DNA of 6,526 bases from an uncultured Clostridia bacterium (GTDB lineage: Bacteria > Bacillota > Clostridia > Oscillospirales > CAG-272), in contig CAJGCM010000118.1 in assembly GCA_904501765.1 (NCBI GenBank), positions 1-6,526 of the forward strand, read 5' to 3'. A program made the translations under genes and the position numbers. Below the pieces are notes generated by a model. It saw nothing but the letters and a program-made list of their open reading frames with translations, did no database searches and was not told the origin of the DNA. Shown here in pieces: positions 1 to 6,056 of the stretch (the stretch's first letter is position 1; each line of letters opens with the position of its first letter).

Positions 1-324
1 ATGCAGACAAAGCTTGACCTTGCAGGTATCAGCGAGGAGGAGCTTAAGAACGTTATTATCGCATACGAGCCTGTATGGGCAATCGGAACAGGACTTACAG
101 CAACCCCTGAGCAGGCAGACGAAACCTGCGGTGTTATCCGTAACACAATCGCAGAGATTTACAGCGCTGAGGCTGCTGAGGGCATCACCATTCAGTACGG
201 TGGCTCTATGAACGACGGCAACGCAGCAGAGCTTCTTGCCAAGGTTAACGTAGACGGCGGACTTATCGGTGGCGCATCTCTTAAGACCGATAAATTCACA
301 GCTATCGTAAAGGCTGCTAACTAA
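1..324 (+). CDS. tpiA: Triosephosphate isomerase, C-terminal part (5' end outside window)
   Basis: Triosephosphate isomerase interconverts dihydroxyacetone phosphate and glyceraldehyde 3-phosphate in cytosolic glycolysis. The fragment carries the family signature AYEPVWAIGTG at residues 21-31. Glu23 is the catalytic base, and the following PVWAIGTG is the flexible loop that closes over the substrate. It also has the phosphate-binding strands IQYGGS (64-69) and DGGLIGGASL (85-94). Only 107 residues are visible, against about 250 for the family, so roughly 145 N-terminal residues with the catalytic Lys and His lie upstream. The ATG at base 1 is therefore most likely an internal methionine codon. 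The reading frame is intact to its TAA stop, and a hairpin 25 bases later probably ends the transcript. The gene is probably the last of a glycolytic operon, but the upstream genes cannot be seen. Confidence 0.97.
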   Translation: MQTKLDLAGISEEELKNVIIAYEPVWAIGTGLTATPEQADETCGVIRNTIAEIYSAEAAEGITIQYGGSMNDGNAAELLAKVNVDGGLIGGASLKTDKFTAIVKAAN

Positions 325-349
325 TTTAGCTGATTTACCCGTAATTTTC

Positions 350-382
350 CGTGGCTGCCGCAGAATTTCTGCGGCAGCCACG
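350..382 (+). terminator. Stem-loop terminator after tpiA
   Basis: A perfect 14-base-pair GC-rich stem (350-363 with 369-382, starting CGTGGCTGCCGC) encloses the 5-base loop AATTT; the arms could even pair to a single central base. It lies 25 bases past the tpiA stop and before the next gene. The run after the stem (ATAGTTTAG) is only moderately T-rich, so this could act as a Rho-independent terminator or as an RNA-stabilising 3' hairpin. Confidence 0.75.
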
Positions 383-439
383 ATAGTTTAGTAAAAGTGT
401 TGTAGGTTGTTAAAAAAGTGACTTATAAAGGAGAAAAAT

Positions 440-1015
440 ATGAAAAAGATTTTATGCTTTGTATTGGCAATTTGTTTAATTGTTCCTTGTGCAGCTTTGT
501 TTTCCTCTTGCCAAGAGGAGGACGTTGTTCTTTCAAGCGGAGCTCCTGCGGTTAAGGGAAAAACCTATGAGGTTACAGGAGAGGTAAGAATTCTTTGGGA
601 CGACGGTCTTTCCGAAACCTTGAAAAATTCATTCCTCCAGATTGAAAACAACGGAGTGGAGATAAGTGAGAAGGATTATATCGCAAAGATTGAAGCAATC
701 GCTAAGGGTATGGCGAACAAAGGAGTAACCTTCAATTTTACCAAAAATTATGACGATGTAAATCACGCATATACGTTAGTAGTGAAAAACGGTGATGAAG
801 TCGCACATACAGGCACTTATGCTCAAAATGATGACAAATACAGTGTGGTAGGATATGACGTTGGCGCTTTATTGTATAGCGGCGATTCTCAGAATATTAT
901 GTATATAGGAAACGGAGAGTATGGCTTGGCTTATAAGGGCTACCGTCCCGGTGACGCTCCCGCTCCCAATATGGCGAACACAAACGTGGTTATTGTTTTG
1001 AAGCTGAAGCAATAA
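440..1015 (+). CDS. Putative lipoprotein of unknown function
   Basis: A 191-residue protein with a clear lipoprotein export signal: MKK, a hydrophobic stretch at residues 4-21, then LFSSC, with Cys24 as the predicted lipid-modified residue. Phe at -3 is a less usual lipobox residue, but the overall form is common in Clostridia. The mature part (24-191) would be anchored on the outer face of the cell membrane. It has a low-complexity start (24-40) and then alternating short strands, for example YEVTGEVRILW (43-53), YTLVVKNGDEVAHTGTYA (111-128) and NVVIVLKLK (182-190), which suggests a small beta-rich domain. I do not recognise the family; a lipocalin-like fold is only a guess. The start is fixed by AAAGGAG at 427-433, 6 bases before the ATG. 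No convincing promoter was found between the tpiA hairpin and this RBS. Convergent hairpins follow the stop, so it appears to be a single-gene unit or to rely on read-through from tpiA. Confidence 0.85.
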   Translation: MKKILCFVLAICLIVPCAALFSSCQEEDVVLSSGAPAVKGKTYEVTGEVRILWDDGLSETLKNSFLQIENNGVEISEKDYIAKIEAIAKGMANKGVTFNFTKNYDDVNHAYTLVVKNGDEVAHTGTYAQNDDKYSVVGYDVGALLYSGDSQNIMYIGNGEYGLAYKGYRPGDAPAPNMANTNVVIVLKLKQ

Positions 1016-1056
1016 AACGAAGGGCTGTCGCATTTAAGCATAACCAAATAAAAAAC

Positions 1057-1087
1057 GAGAGGCATTGTGTTTTTTACAATGCCTCTC
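1057..1087 (-). terminator. Stem-loop terminator, best for the minus strand
   Basis: A perfect 12-base-pair stem (1057-1068 with 1076-1087, GAGAGGCATTGT paired with ACAATGCCTCTC) encloses a 7-base loop. Read on the minus strand it is followed by G and then six T, the classic Rho-independent pattern, so it would stop transcripts arriving from the Gfo/Idh/MocA gene. Read on the plus strand the following TAAAACT is poor in T, so it probably contributes little there. Confidence 0.75.
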
Positions 1088-1100
1088 TAAAACTATCTGC

Positions 1101-1150
1101 AAAATGAGGAACGCAAGGCTTAAAGCCTGCTACTTTCCTCATTTTTATTA
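1101..1150 (+). terminator. Stem-loop terminator between convergent genes
   Basis: An 11-base-pair outer stem (1101-1111 AAAATGAGGAA with 1135-1145 TTCCTCATTTT) encloses an inner hairpin built on AGGCT-TAA-AGCCT. On the plus strand the stem runs into a T-rich tail (TTTTTATTATTTTTT), which would end transcription from the lipoprotein gene. The arms also end in TTTT on the minus strand, so it can act in both directions. It lies just beyond the stop of the minus-strand gene at 1155, giving that gene two tandem terminators. Confidence 0.75.
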
Positions 1151-1154
1151 TTTT

Positions 1155-2339
1155 TTATCTTGATGAGCATGGTATCGTAGGCTCGCTTCCGTCGCTTCCG
1201 TAGAATGGAGTTTCACGGTCATTTTCATATTTTACCCTGTCTTCCTCACGTCTGAAATCCGGAACGTCGTAAGGTATGCCGCCGTTAAGTATGCTTCTGT
1301 GCGCAAGTATTGCAACGGACGCCATATTAGTGGCGAAATACTCGTCAAATTCGGGCCTTTTATTCTCACGTATGCATTCGAAGAATTCACGGACTATAAT
1401 GAAATCTCCGCCACCGTGTCCGGCTTCTGCGATAAGATTTTCCTGGGGGTCGTTCCATTCCGGCATATAGAAATTATTTTCTTCCATTCCCTCGGGAATA
1501 TTCCATTCGTTATAGCGAAGCATAATTTTGCCATCCGTACCCCTGACGTTTTCGACTTGTCCCTTGTCGCAACAGATACGGTAGGAGTTTTCGTGAGCTC
1601 CAAAGCCGCCGCAGCCTGTGATACGGTAAACGGAGTTGTCATTGTTGATGCAGGTGATAACCGCAAGTCTGTCCTTTACCTCGGGGCCGAAGAGCGCATC
1701 CTCTCCTGCCTTTGGATAATAAACGGGAACGGCGGAAACCCTGGTAGGATATGCGCCTGTGATGTATATAAGCGGCGCTAAGGAGTGGGTTAAATAATAG
1801 CTTCTCGGGGTGTAATTTCTCCAGTGCTTGTCGAAGGGGCGCCAGAATTTAATAAGCTTTTCGGCTGAGGGGTCAAGGGGATGGTTATATTCACCCTCTG
1901 CGTAAAGCAGATCTCCAAGAGTTCCGCCTCTGAATATTTTTCTCATCTCACGATTGAATTTCATATGAGGATAATTTTCAAGGAGCATATAAAAGGCCTT
2001 GCTTTTCTCTGCGGCGCGAACGAGCGCAACACCCTCTGCCATAGTTCCGTTAGAGGTACATTCGCAAAGGACGTGAATATCTCTCTCAAGGGCTTTTATT
2101 GCGTATGGCGTGTGCTCGTGGAAGAAATTGCAAATAAGAACGGCTTCCATACCGGGATGCTCGATAAATTTATCGAAATCCGAGTAAATTCCAATGTCGC
2201 CCAGCTTTTCCTTTGCTTCTTCGCATCTTTTTTCAATAACGTCACAAACAGCAACGATTTGTCCGTTGTTAAGCAAAATGTTATCAAATTGCGATGCGCC
2301 TCTGCCTAAACCGAATACGCCTATTTTGATTTTTTTCAT
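1155..2339 (-). CDS. Gfo/Idh/MocA-family NAD(P)-dependent protein, atypical active site
   Basis: A 394-residue cytosolic protein of the Gfo/Idh/MocA fold. Residues 1-120 form a Rossmann domain with the dinucleotide loop GVFGLGRGA (7-15) and Asp33 at the end of the second strand, where an acid usually favours NAD over NADP. Residues 125-360 match the alpha/beta substrate domain of the family. Typical members carry an E-K-P motif whose lysine is catalytic; here the matching position reads ECTSN (93-97), so the lysine is absent. A THS motif (184-186) and GHGGGDF (307-313) resemble, from memory, the NAD-using GH109 glycosidase branch, which also lacks EKP. Whether it oxidises a sugar or hydrolyses a glycoside is not decided by the sequence. 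The start is set by AAGGAG (plus-strand 2346-2351), 6 bases before the ATG. The gene is divergent from the AraC-type regulator, which may control it. The C-terminal tail (361-394) is charged and looks poorly ordered. Confidence 0.9.
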   Translation of the reverse strand: MKKIKIGVFGLGRGASQFDNILLNNGQIVAVCDVIEKRCEEAKEKLGDIGIYSDFDKFIEHPGMEAVLICNFFHEHTPYAIKALERDIHVLCECTSNGTMAEGVALVRAAEKSKAFYMLLENYPHMKFNREMRKIFRGGTLGDLLYAEGEYNHPLDPSAEKLIKFWRPFDKHWRNYTPRSYYLTHSLAPLIYITGAYPTRVSAVPVYYPKAGEDALFGPEVKDRLAVITCINNDNSVYRITGCGGFGAHENSYRICCDKGQVENVRGTDGKIMLRYNEWNIPEGMEENNFYMPEWNDPQENLIAEAGHGGGDFIIVREFFECIRENKRPEFDEYFATNMASVAILAHRSILNGGIPYDVPDFRREEDRVKYENDRETPFYGSDGSEPTIPCSSR

Positions 2340-2372
2340 AGCTGACTCCTTGCAGTAAGTATTTTAGGATTT

Positions 2373-2404
2373 TATTTTAACAAATATACCTGCAAGTTAA
2401 AATA
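2373..2404. promoter_or_regulatory. Inverted repeat, candidate operator for the Gfo/Idh/MocA gene
   Basis: Nine-base arms TATTTTAAC (2373-2381) and GTTAAAATA (2396-2404) are exact reverse complements separated by 14 bases. The element lies 34 bases upstream of the minus-strand start codon, where that gene's promoter would be expected. The wide spacing fits a dimeric DNA-binding protein better than an RNA hairpin. The AT-rich context raises the chance of coincidence. Confidence 0.4.
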
Positions 2405-2444
2405 GATAAAATCCATAATATTATGCACAATTTCGTGATAAGTA

Positions 2445-2472
2445 TTGATTTTTTAGTAAAATATGCTATAAT
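2445..2472 (+). promoter_or_regulatory. Sigma-A type promoter of the araC-type gene
   Basis: TTGATT (2445-2450) is followed after 16 bases by a perfect TATAAT (2467-2472), with the extended -10 dinucleotide TG at 2464-2465. Transcription would start near 2479 and make a leader of about 194 bases that contains the whole hairpin block before the regulator's start codon. Confidence 0.75.
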
Positions 2473-2474
2473 AA
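2461..2474. repeat. Direct repeat, left copy (contains the -10 box)
   Basis: ATATGCTATAATAA matches the right copy at 2631-2644 in 12 of 14 positions, with GCTATAAT identical. The two copies lie 170 bases apart and bracket the hairpin block, which is the pattern expected of a target-site duplication. Similar -10 elements could also match by chance. Confidence 0.5.
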
Positions 2475-2630
2475 CCTCACGGAATAGCTCTTTTAGGAGC
2501 AAGTTATAAGGCTTACGCCTTACAAAATCGCAGATTTTGCCGTGAGAATATTGGCACCTCACAGCTCGTGTCGCAACACGACCGGAAGGGCTGCGCCTTT
2601 TCACAAGCCAAATGGCTTGTGCGACTGTGG
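2475..2630 (+). other. Structured block: two tandem three-hairpin modules
   Basis: Two modules each begin CCTCAC and each fold into a closed three-hairpin shape. Module 1 (2475-2546) has a 7-base-pair closing stem (2476-2482 with 2540-2546) around hairpins at 2487-2500, 2507-2522 and 2523-2539. Module 2 (2557-2630) has a 5 to 6-base-pair closing stem (2560-2564 with 2625-2629) around hairpins at 2566-2581, 2586-2600 and 2602-2621; the last has a perfect 8-base-pair stem with an AAAT loop. Bases 2551-2630 are 47/80 G+C, far above the AT-rich flanks. It is read from the promoter at 2445-2472 into the araC-type leader. It may be a small non-autonomous mobile or intergenic repeat element, or a structured leader RNA. 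No known riboswitch, T-box or tRNA signature was recognised, and no terminal inverted repeats are obvious. Confidence 0.6.
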
Positions 2631-2644
2631 ATACGCTATAATCA
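2631..2644. repeat. Direct repeat, right copy
   Basis: ATACGCTATAATCA is the partner of the repeat at 2461-2474. It keeps TATAAT (2637-2642) but has CG in place of the extended -10 TG and has no good -35 box upstream. TATAAT ends 30 bases before the regulator's ATG, a normal promoter distance, so this may be a relic of the original -10 region. It may also give weak residual transcription. Confidence 0.5.
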
Positions 2645-2672
2645 AATCAGTATTTATCCTAAGGAGAACAAT

Positions 2673-3476
2673 ATGAAGGATAACGTTTGCAGATTTAATG
2701 AAAGCATCTCCAACGCCGTCAACTGCACCCAATTCATATATGAAACAAGCGATATACAAAGCTCGCCAATCAAAGCGGCATCTCATATTTTAGGAATAAT
2801 ACTTCAAGGAAATGGCAGTATCACCCTTGACGGGGTGGTTTGTGACGTGTGCGCAGGAGATATCTACGTTATTAAAAAAGGATGCGTTTTCAGCATAAAG
2901 CTTGATGGGGATATGGCGTATTCCTACGTTTCGTTCAGCGGATTTCGAGCGGATGAGCTGATGGAGAGAATGGATGCTCATCGGAGGAGTCGTGTTTTTA
3001 AGAATCACGGTGATATAATAGACTATTGGATGAGCTGCTTCTATAAATCGGAGGACGGAAATCTTGACCTTTTCAGCGAAGCGGCGCTTCTTTTTACCGT
3101 TGCAAATCTTTCGGAAAAGCAAAAAAAGCAAAATGATATTTCCGGGAGAATAAAGAAGCTTGTAAACGACAGCTTCAGCAATCACCGCTTCGGCCTGGTT
3201 GATATCGCAAGGGAGCTGGGATATGAGAAGAAATACCTCTCGGCAGTCTTTAAGATGCAGTGCGGCATTACCTTCACCGAGTATTTGCGAAGCGTACGCA
3301 TAAAGCACGCCGCATTTCTTTTTGAGGAAGGAATTGAGAGCGTAAAAAGCGTTGCGCTGCTCTCGGGCTTTTCGGACGCCTTGTATTTTTCAAAGGTTTT
3401 TAAGGCGGAAACAGGCATAAGCCCTACGGACTATATAAAAAGGAATTCTAAGGGGCAAGGCGAGCAGGTTGATTGA
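2673..3476 (+). CDS. AraC-family transcriptional regulator (cupin sensor plus double HTH)
   Basis: A 267-residue regulator of the AraC/XylS family. Residues 30-90 resemble the cupin-like AraC sensor domain, including the GNGSITLDG (46-54) and AGDIYVIKKG (61-70) strands that form a sugar-binding beta barrel in relatives. Residues 157-259 form the DNA-binding domain: first helix-turn-helix around LVDIARELGYEKKYLSAVFK (175-194), second around 222-244, ending in the family signature GFSDALYFSKVFKAETGISP (232-251). Members usually activate neighbouring sugar-use genes upon binding a sugar. The start is fixed by AAGGAG at 2661-2666, 6 bases before the ATG; the frame stays open upstream to a GTG at 2568, but that stretch is the hairpin block. 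Divergent from the Gfo/Idh/MocA gene and convergent with the alpha-galactosidase, it is a natural candidate regulator of both. The ligand is not known. Confidence 0.93.
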   Translation: MKDNVCRFNESISNAVNCTQFIYETSDIQSSPIKAASHILGIILQGNGSITLDGVVCDVCAGDIYVIKKGCVFSIKLDGDMAYSYVSFSGFRADELMERMDAHRRSRVFKNHGDIIDYWMSCFYKSEDGNLDLFSEAALLFTVANLSEKQKKQNDISGRIKKLVNDSFSNHRFGLVDIARELGYEKKYLSAVFKMQCGITFTEYLRSVRIKHAAFLFEEGIESVKSVALLSGFSDALYFSKVFKAETGISPTDYIKRNSKGQGEQVD

Positions 3477-3523
3477 GAGCCTTTAAGATTTAACACGGAT
3501 AAGCCATTTTTAAGGAATAAAAG

Positions 3524-3561
3524 AAGCACGGCGTATTTCGAAAGAGATATACCGTGCTTTT
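3524..3561. terminator. Bidirectional stem-loop terminator between convergent genes
   Basis: AAGCACGG (3524-3531) pairs with CCGTGCTT (3552-3559). After one C-A mismatch, four more pairs (GTAT with ATAT, one of them G-T) extend the stem. On the plus strand it runs into TTTTATTAAAC and on the minus strand into TTCTTTTATTCC, so it can end both the araC-type and the alpha-galactosidase transcripts. A further T6 run lies at 3571-3576. Confidence 0.8.
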
Positions 3562-3623
3562 ATTAAACAATTTTTTAAAGTGTGATAGAAATTTAAATTT
3601 CCGGCTTGTTGGCCCTGTCGCCT

Positions 3624-5828
3624 TTATTTTTCTTCGAAATGATAAACGACGGTGCTGAAATCGCCGGGGCCAAAGTCGGGAGCGAGTCCAACGCTCATAA
3701 GGGTATCACCACCGAGAATTATGCCAAGCTCGGGAACGTAATACTTTTTCTTCTTGTCAAGTCCCATTGCTTTAATGCGGTAAACGGCTTCGTTTGCCTT
3801 GAATATTCTTCTGTATACGGTAAGCATACCATGAGACTTATCCTTGGAGACTAACATAAAGGCGAAGTGGTTACCTGTGTGAGGATTTTCCACCCTGTAA
3901 AGGTCTCCCTCAAGCACTAAGTCCTCCATAGCCTTGTATTCTTTGACCTGAGCTTTAACTGCCGCCTTGTCCTCGTCTGTGAAAACGGAGGTGTCAAGCT
4001 CGTATCCGGTAGCACCAAGATGAGCAATATCGGCTCTCGTTTTCATAGAGGCAATACGGCTTGTCTGGTGGTTGGGAACCTCGGATACGTGGCAGGACAT
4101 AGCCGAGAGGGGGTATGCCAAGGAAGTTCCGTACTGAATAAGAGTTCTGTTTTCCGCATCGGTGTTGTCGGAGGTCCAAATCTGGGGGAAGTAGTAGAGT
4201 ATAGCAGGGTCAAATCTTGCGCCTCCGCCGGAGCAACCCTCAAACATAATCCCGGGATTAGCCTCGACTATTCTTTCGCAAAGGTCGTAAAGACCGAGGG
4301 CGTATCTGTGGGAGAATTCCTTCTGTCTGTCAGCGTCAAGCGAAAGAGAGAAAAATTCGGTAGCGTTTCTGTTGAAATCCCATTTGATATAATCAATCTC
4401 GTTATCGCGGATAACCTTGTTAACCGCCTCAACTATGTAATCTCTTACGTCCGCTCTCGTTACGTCCATTAAGAATTGATGTCTTGTATAGCATCTTTCT
4501 CTTCCGGGAACGCCAACAGCATAGTCGGGGTGCGCCCTGAATATATCCGAGTCCTCGTTAATCATTTCAGGCTCAAACCAAAGTCCGAATTTCATACCGA
4601 GGGAGTGAACGTGGTCGATAACGGTCTTAAGTCCGCCATCAAGCTTCTTCGTATTGACAACCCAGTCGCCGAGACCTGAGAGGTCGTCGTCTCTCTTTCC
4701 AAACCAGCCGTCGTCAAGAACGAAGGTGTCAATGCCCGTGCCGGCAACGGCAGAGGCTATGTCCATGAGCTTCTCGTTATTAAAATTGAAATATGTGCCC
4801 TCCCAGTTGTTGATAACGATGGGGCGTGATTTCTTTGCATATCTTTTATTTATCAGGTGATTTCTGAGAGCGTCGTGGTTGGCTCTTGACATTCCGCCAA
4901 GACCCTCGTTGGAGTAGGAAATAATAACTTCAGGTGTCTCAAATTCTTCTCCCGCATCAAGCTTCCAGGAGAAGTCAAAGTCGTTTATACCGCCAAGAAT
5001 TGTTGTAGTTCCGTCGGAATGTCCCTCCGCCTTGAGAACGAAGGAAGAGGAGTAAACCAGGTTAATACCGATAGCCTCGCCGAAGTTTTCACCACCGCCC
5101 TTAGCCAGGAGAGCCATAAAGGGATTGTTGATAGACGAAGAGGAGGCATACTTGGAGTCAACGGAAATTATACCGTGGCGCAGGGGGGTATATTCGGGTG
5201 TTCTCTCGTCAGCCCAAGCACCCTCAAGGGTTATAGCCGTATAGCTCTGGGTAGGAAGACTGAGGGCAAATGAGTACGCTCTGTTGAGACGAACACATTC
5301 TGCGCCTCCGTTCTTATATACCGCGCGGCGTGCAATTACGTCGCAATCGTCGTAAACCGTATAATAAAGGTCTGCGCCAAAGCCGGATATACTGTCATAA
5401 AGATGAACAACGAGAGTCTCACCGCCGTCCATAGAGGGCATACCATTAATTTTAGGCTTGGTGTCAAGTATTTCGTGAGAGTAGTAGAGAAGCTCACACA
5501 AGCGGTCACCGCCTGCGTTTTCTACCTGAACGGTAGGCTCTCTGTAATCACCGTTGCCGAAGAATGTAATCTCAGCGGGGATATGATTGTATGAGGTAGG
5601 GCCAACGCTCGGATCAACGTTCCCCTTGGTGACGTCCTCTCCGGGAACCATTGCGGGGAAGGCGTTTCTTCTGATAGAGGTTCTGGTGTAGAAAAGGTGG
5701 TCTCGGCTGATTTTCTCGCCGAAATATAAATGCTCAAGATAACCCCTTCTGTTTGCAAAGAATGCATAAGTGATATTTTTTCCTTCGAGATAGAATGTTT
5801 TAGTCGATTTGTCAAAGATTATCGCCAT
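3624..5828 (-). CDS. aga: Alpha-galactosidase, glycoside hydrolase family 36
   Basis: A 734-residue enzyme, the usual length of bacterial GH36 alpha-galactosidases, which release terminal alpha-linked galactose from melibiose, raffinose and related sugars with retention of configuration. Domains in order: N-terminal beta-sandwich (about 1-320), (beta/alpha)8 catalytic barrel (about 330-640) and C-terminal beta domain (about 645-734). Visible active-site motifs are LDDGWFGKRDDD (371-382), KWDFN with nucleophile Asp484, CSGGGARFD (532-540) and SDNTD with acid/base Asp554. The Asp484-Asp554 spacing of 70 equals that of the characterised Geobacillus AgaN (478/548, from memory). Cys532 falls at AgaN Cys526, which contacts the galactose 2-OH, favouring galactose over N-acetylgalactosamine. 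There is no signal peptide, so it acts in the cytosol on imported sugars. The start MAIIFDKSTKTFYL matches the typical family N-terminus, although the ribosome site (AAAGGCGG) is weak. A near-consensus promoter lies upstream, and the divergent ABC ATPase could power uptake. Confidence 0.97.
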   Translation of the reverse strand: MAIIFDKSTKTFYLEGKNITYAFFANRRGYLEHLYFGEKISRDHLFYTRTSIRRNAFPAMVPGEDVTKGNVDPSVGPTSYNHIPAEITFFGNGDYREPTVQVENAGGDRLCELLYYSHEILDTKPKINGMPSMDGGETLVVHLYDSISGFGADLYYTVYDDCDVIARRAVYKNGGAECVRLNRAYSFALSLPTQSYTAITLEGAWADERTPEYTPLRHGIISVDSKYASSSSINNPFMALLAKGGGENFGEAIGINLVYSSSFVLKAEGHSDGTTTILGGINDFDFSWKLDAGEEFETPEVIISYSNEGLGGMSRANHDALRNHLINKRYAKKSRPIVINNWEGTYFNFNNEKLMDIASAVAGTGIDTFVLDDGWFGKRDDDLSGLGDWVVNTKKLDGGLKTVIDHVHSLGMKFGLWFEPEMINEDSDIFRAHPDYAVGVPGRERCYTRHQFLMDVTRADVRDYIVEAVNKVIRDNEIDYIKWDFNRNATEFFSLSLDADRQKEFSHRYALGLYDLCERIVEANPGIMFEGCSGGGARFDPAILYYFPQIWTSDNTDAENRTLIQYGTSLAYPLSAMSCHVSEVPNHQTSRIASMKTRADIAHLGATGYELDTSVFTDEDKAAVKAQVKEYKAMEDLVLEGDLYRVENPHTGNHFAFMLVSKDKSHGMLTVYRRIFKANEAVYRIKAMGLDKKKKYYVPELGIILGGDTLMSVGLAPDFGPGDFSTVVYHFEEK

Positions 5829-5902
5829 AAAAAATGTCCGCCTTTGCGTTAGTGATTTTTGTAAGGTACGAGTTTATCTATGCAATAGTACGCCTCACAT
5901 TA

Positions 5903-5931
5903 ATTATAATATAAATGTTATTCAAAGTCAA
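5903..5931 (-). promoter_or_regulatory. Near-consensus sigma-A promoter of the alpha-galactosidase gene
   Basis: Read on the minus strand, TTGACT (plus 5926-5931) is followed after exactly 17 bases by TATAAT (plus 5903-5908). This is one base from the full consensus with optimal spacing. Transcription would begin near 5896, giving a leader of about 68 bases. A promoter this strong usually needs repression or catabolite control, so an operator is expected nearby. Confidence 0.85.
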
Positions 5932-5982
5932 TGGAATAGCAAGAAACTATCAGAAAATAAGCAAGAAAAAGCTCGGGGAAAA

Positions 5983-5996
5983 TTTCTGCGCAGAAA
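5983..5996. promoter_or_regulatory. Perfect 14-base palindrome, candidate protein-binding site
   Basis: TTTCTGCGCAGAAA is its own reverse complement. It lies 52 bases upstream of the alpha-galactosidase -35 box and about 150 bases upstream of the ATPase -10 box, so a bound dimer could influence either gene. The GC core within an AT-rich gap makes it stand out. No binding protein is identified. Confidence 0.4.
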
Positions 5997-6056
5997 AATG
6001 ATATAAGTAAAGGTAAAATCTAATAAATTAGAATTTTGTTTTAGAGAATAAAAATG

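Larger units (their letters stand above)
2340..2672. other. Divergent gap between Gfo/Idh/MocA gene and araC-type gene
   Basis: This 333-base gap has no credible protein gene. From left to right it holds the RBS of the minus-strand gene (2346-2351), an AT-rich dyad (2373-2404), a rightward extended -10 promoter (2445-2472), a block of six hairpins (2475-2630) flanked by 14-base direct repeats, and the RBS of the regulator (AAGGAG, 2661-2666). No clear -35/-10 pair was found for the minus-strand gene; its promoter probably lies within 2373-2440, where only weak matches are present. Confidence 0.7.

Noticed and set aside
400..429. Promoter TTGTAG-18-TATAAA for the lipoprotein gene
   Set aside because: The -10 box would overlap the ribosome binding site and place the transcription start only a few bases before the ATG.
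1299..1781. 160-codon open frame antisense to the Gfo/Idh/MocA gene
   Set aside because: It lies wholly within a confidently identified gene on the other strand, has no RBS, and its translation resembles no protein.
2475..2546. tRNA gene, suggested by a 7-base-pair closing stem and three hairpins in 72 bases
   Set aside because: The loops are 3-6 bases, there is no GTTCGAATC-like T-loop, no 7-base anticodon loop and no D-loop GG pattern, so it cannot be a functional tRNA.
2628..2641. Catabolite-responsive element (TGGATACGCTATAA)
   Set aside because: It matches the cre consensus with two mismatches, including a conserved C, and coincides with the duplicated -10 repeat, so the likeness is weak.
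2475..2660. T-box or metabolite riboswitch ahead of the araC-type gene
   Set aside because: No T-box core, no recognisable aptamer consensus, and no terminator/antiterminator pair with a T-run before the start codon.
2568..2672. N-terminal extension of the araC-type protein from the GTG at 2568
   Set aside because: The 35 added residues are encoded by the hairpin block, have no good RBS, and are unlike AraC-family N-termini. The ATG at 2673 has AAGGAG at 6 bases.
4020..4472. 150-codon open frame antisense to the alpha-galactosidase
   Set aside because: It overlaps the catalytic-domain coding region on the opposite strand and has no RBS or recognisable domain; it is a shadow frame.
6015..6036. 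Imperfect inverted repeat around CTAATAAATTAG
   Set aside because: The arms are almost entirely A/T with a mismatch, are expected by chance in so AT-rich a gap, and have no terminator-like tail.
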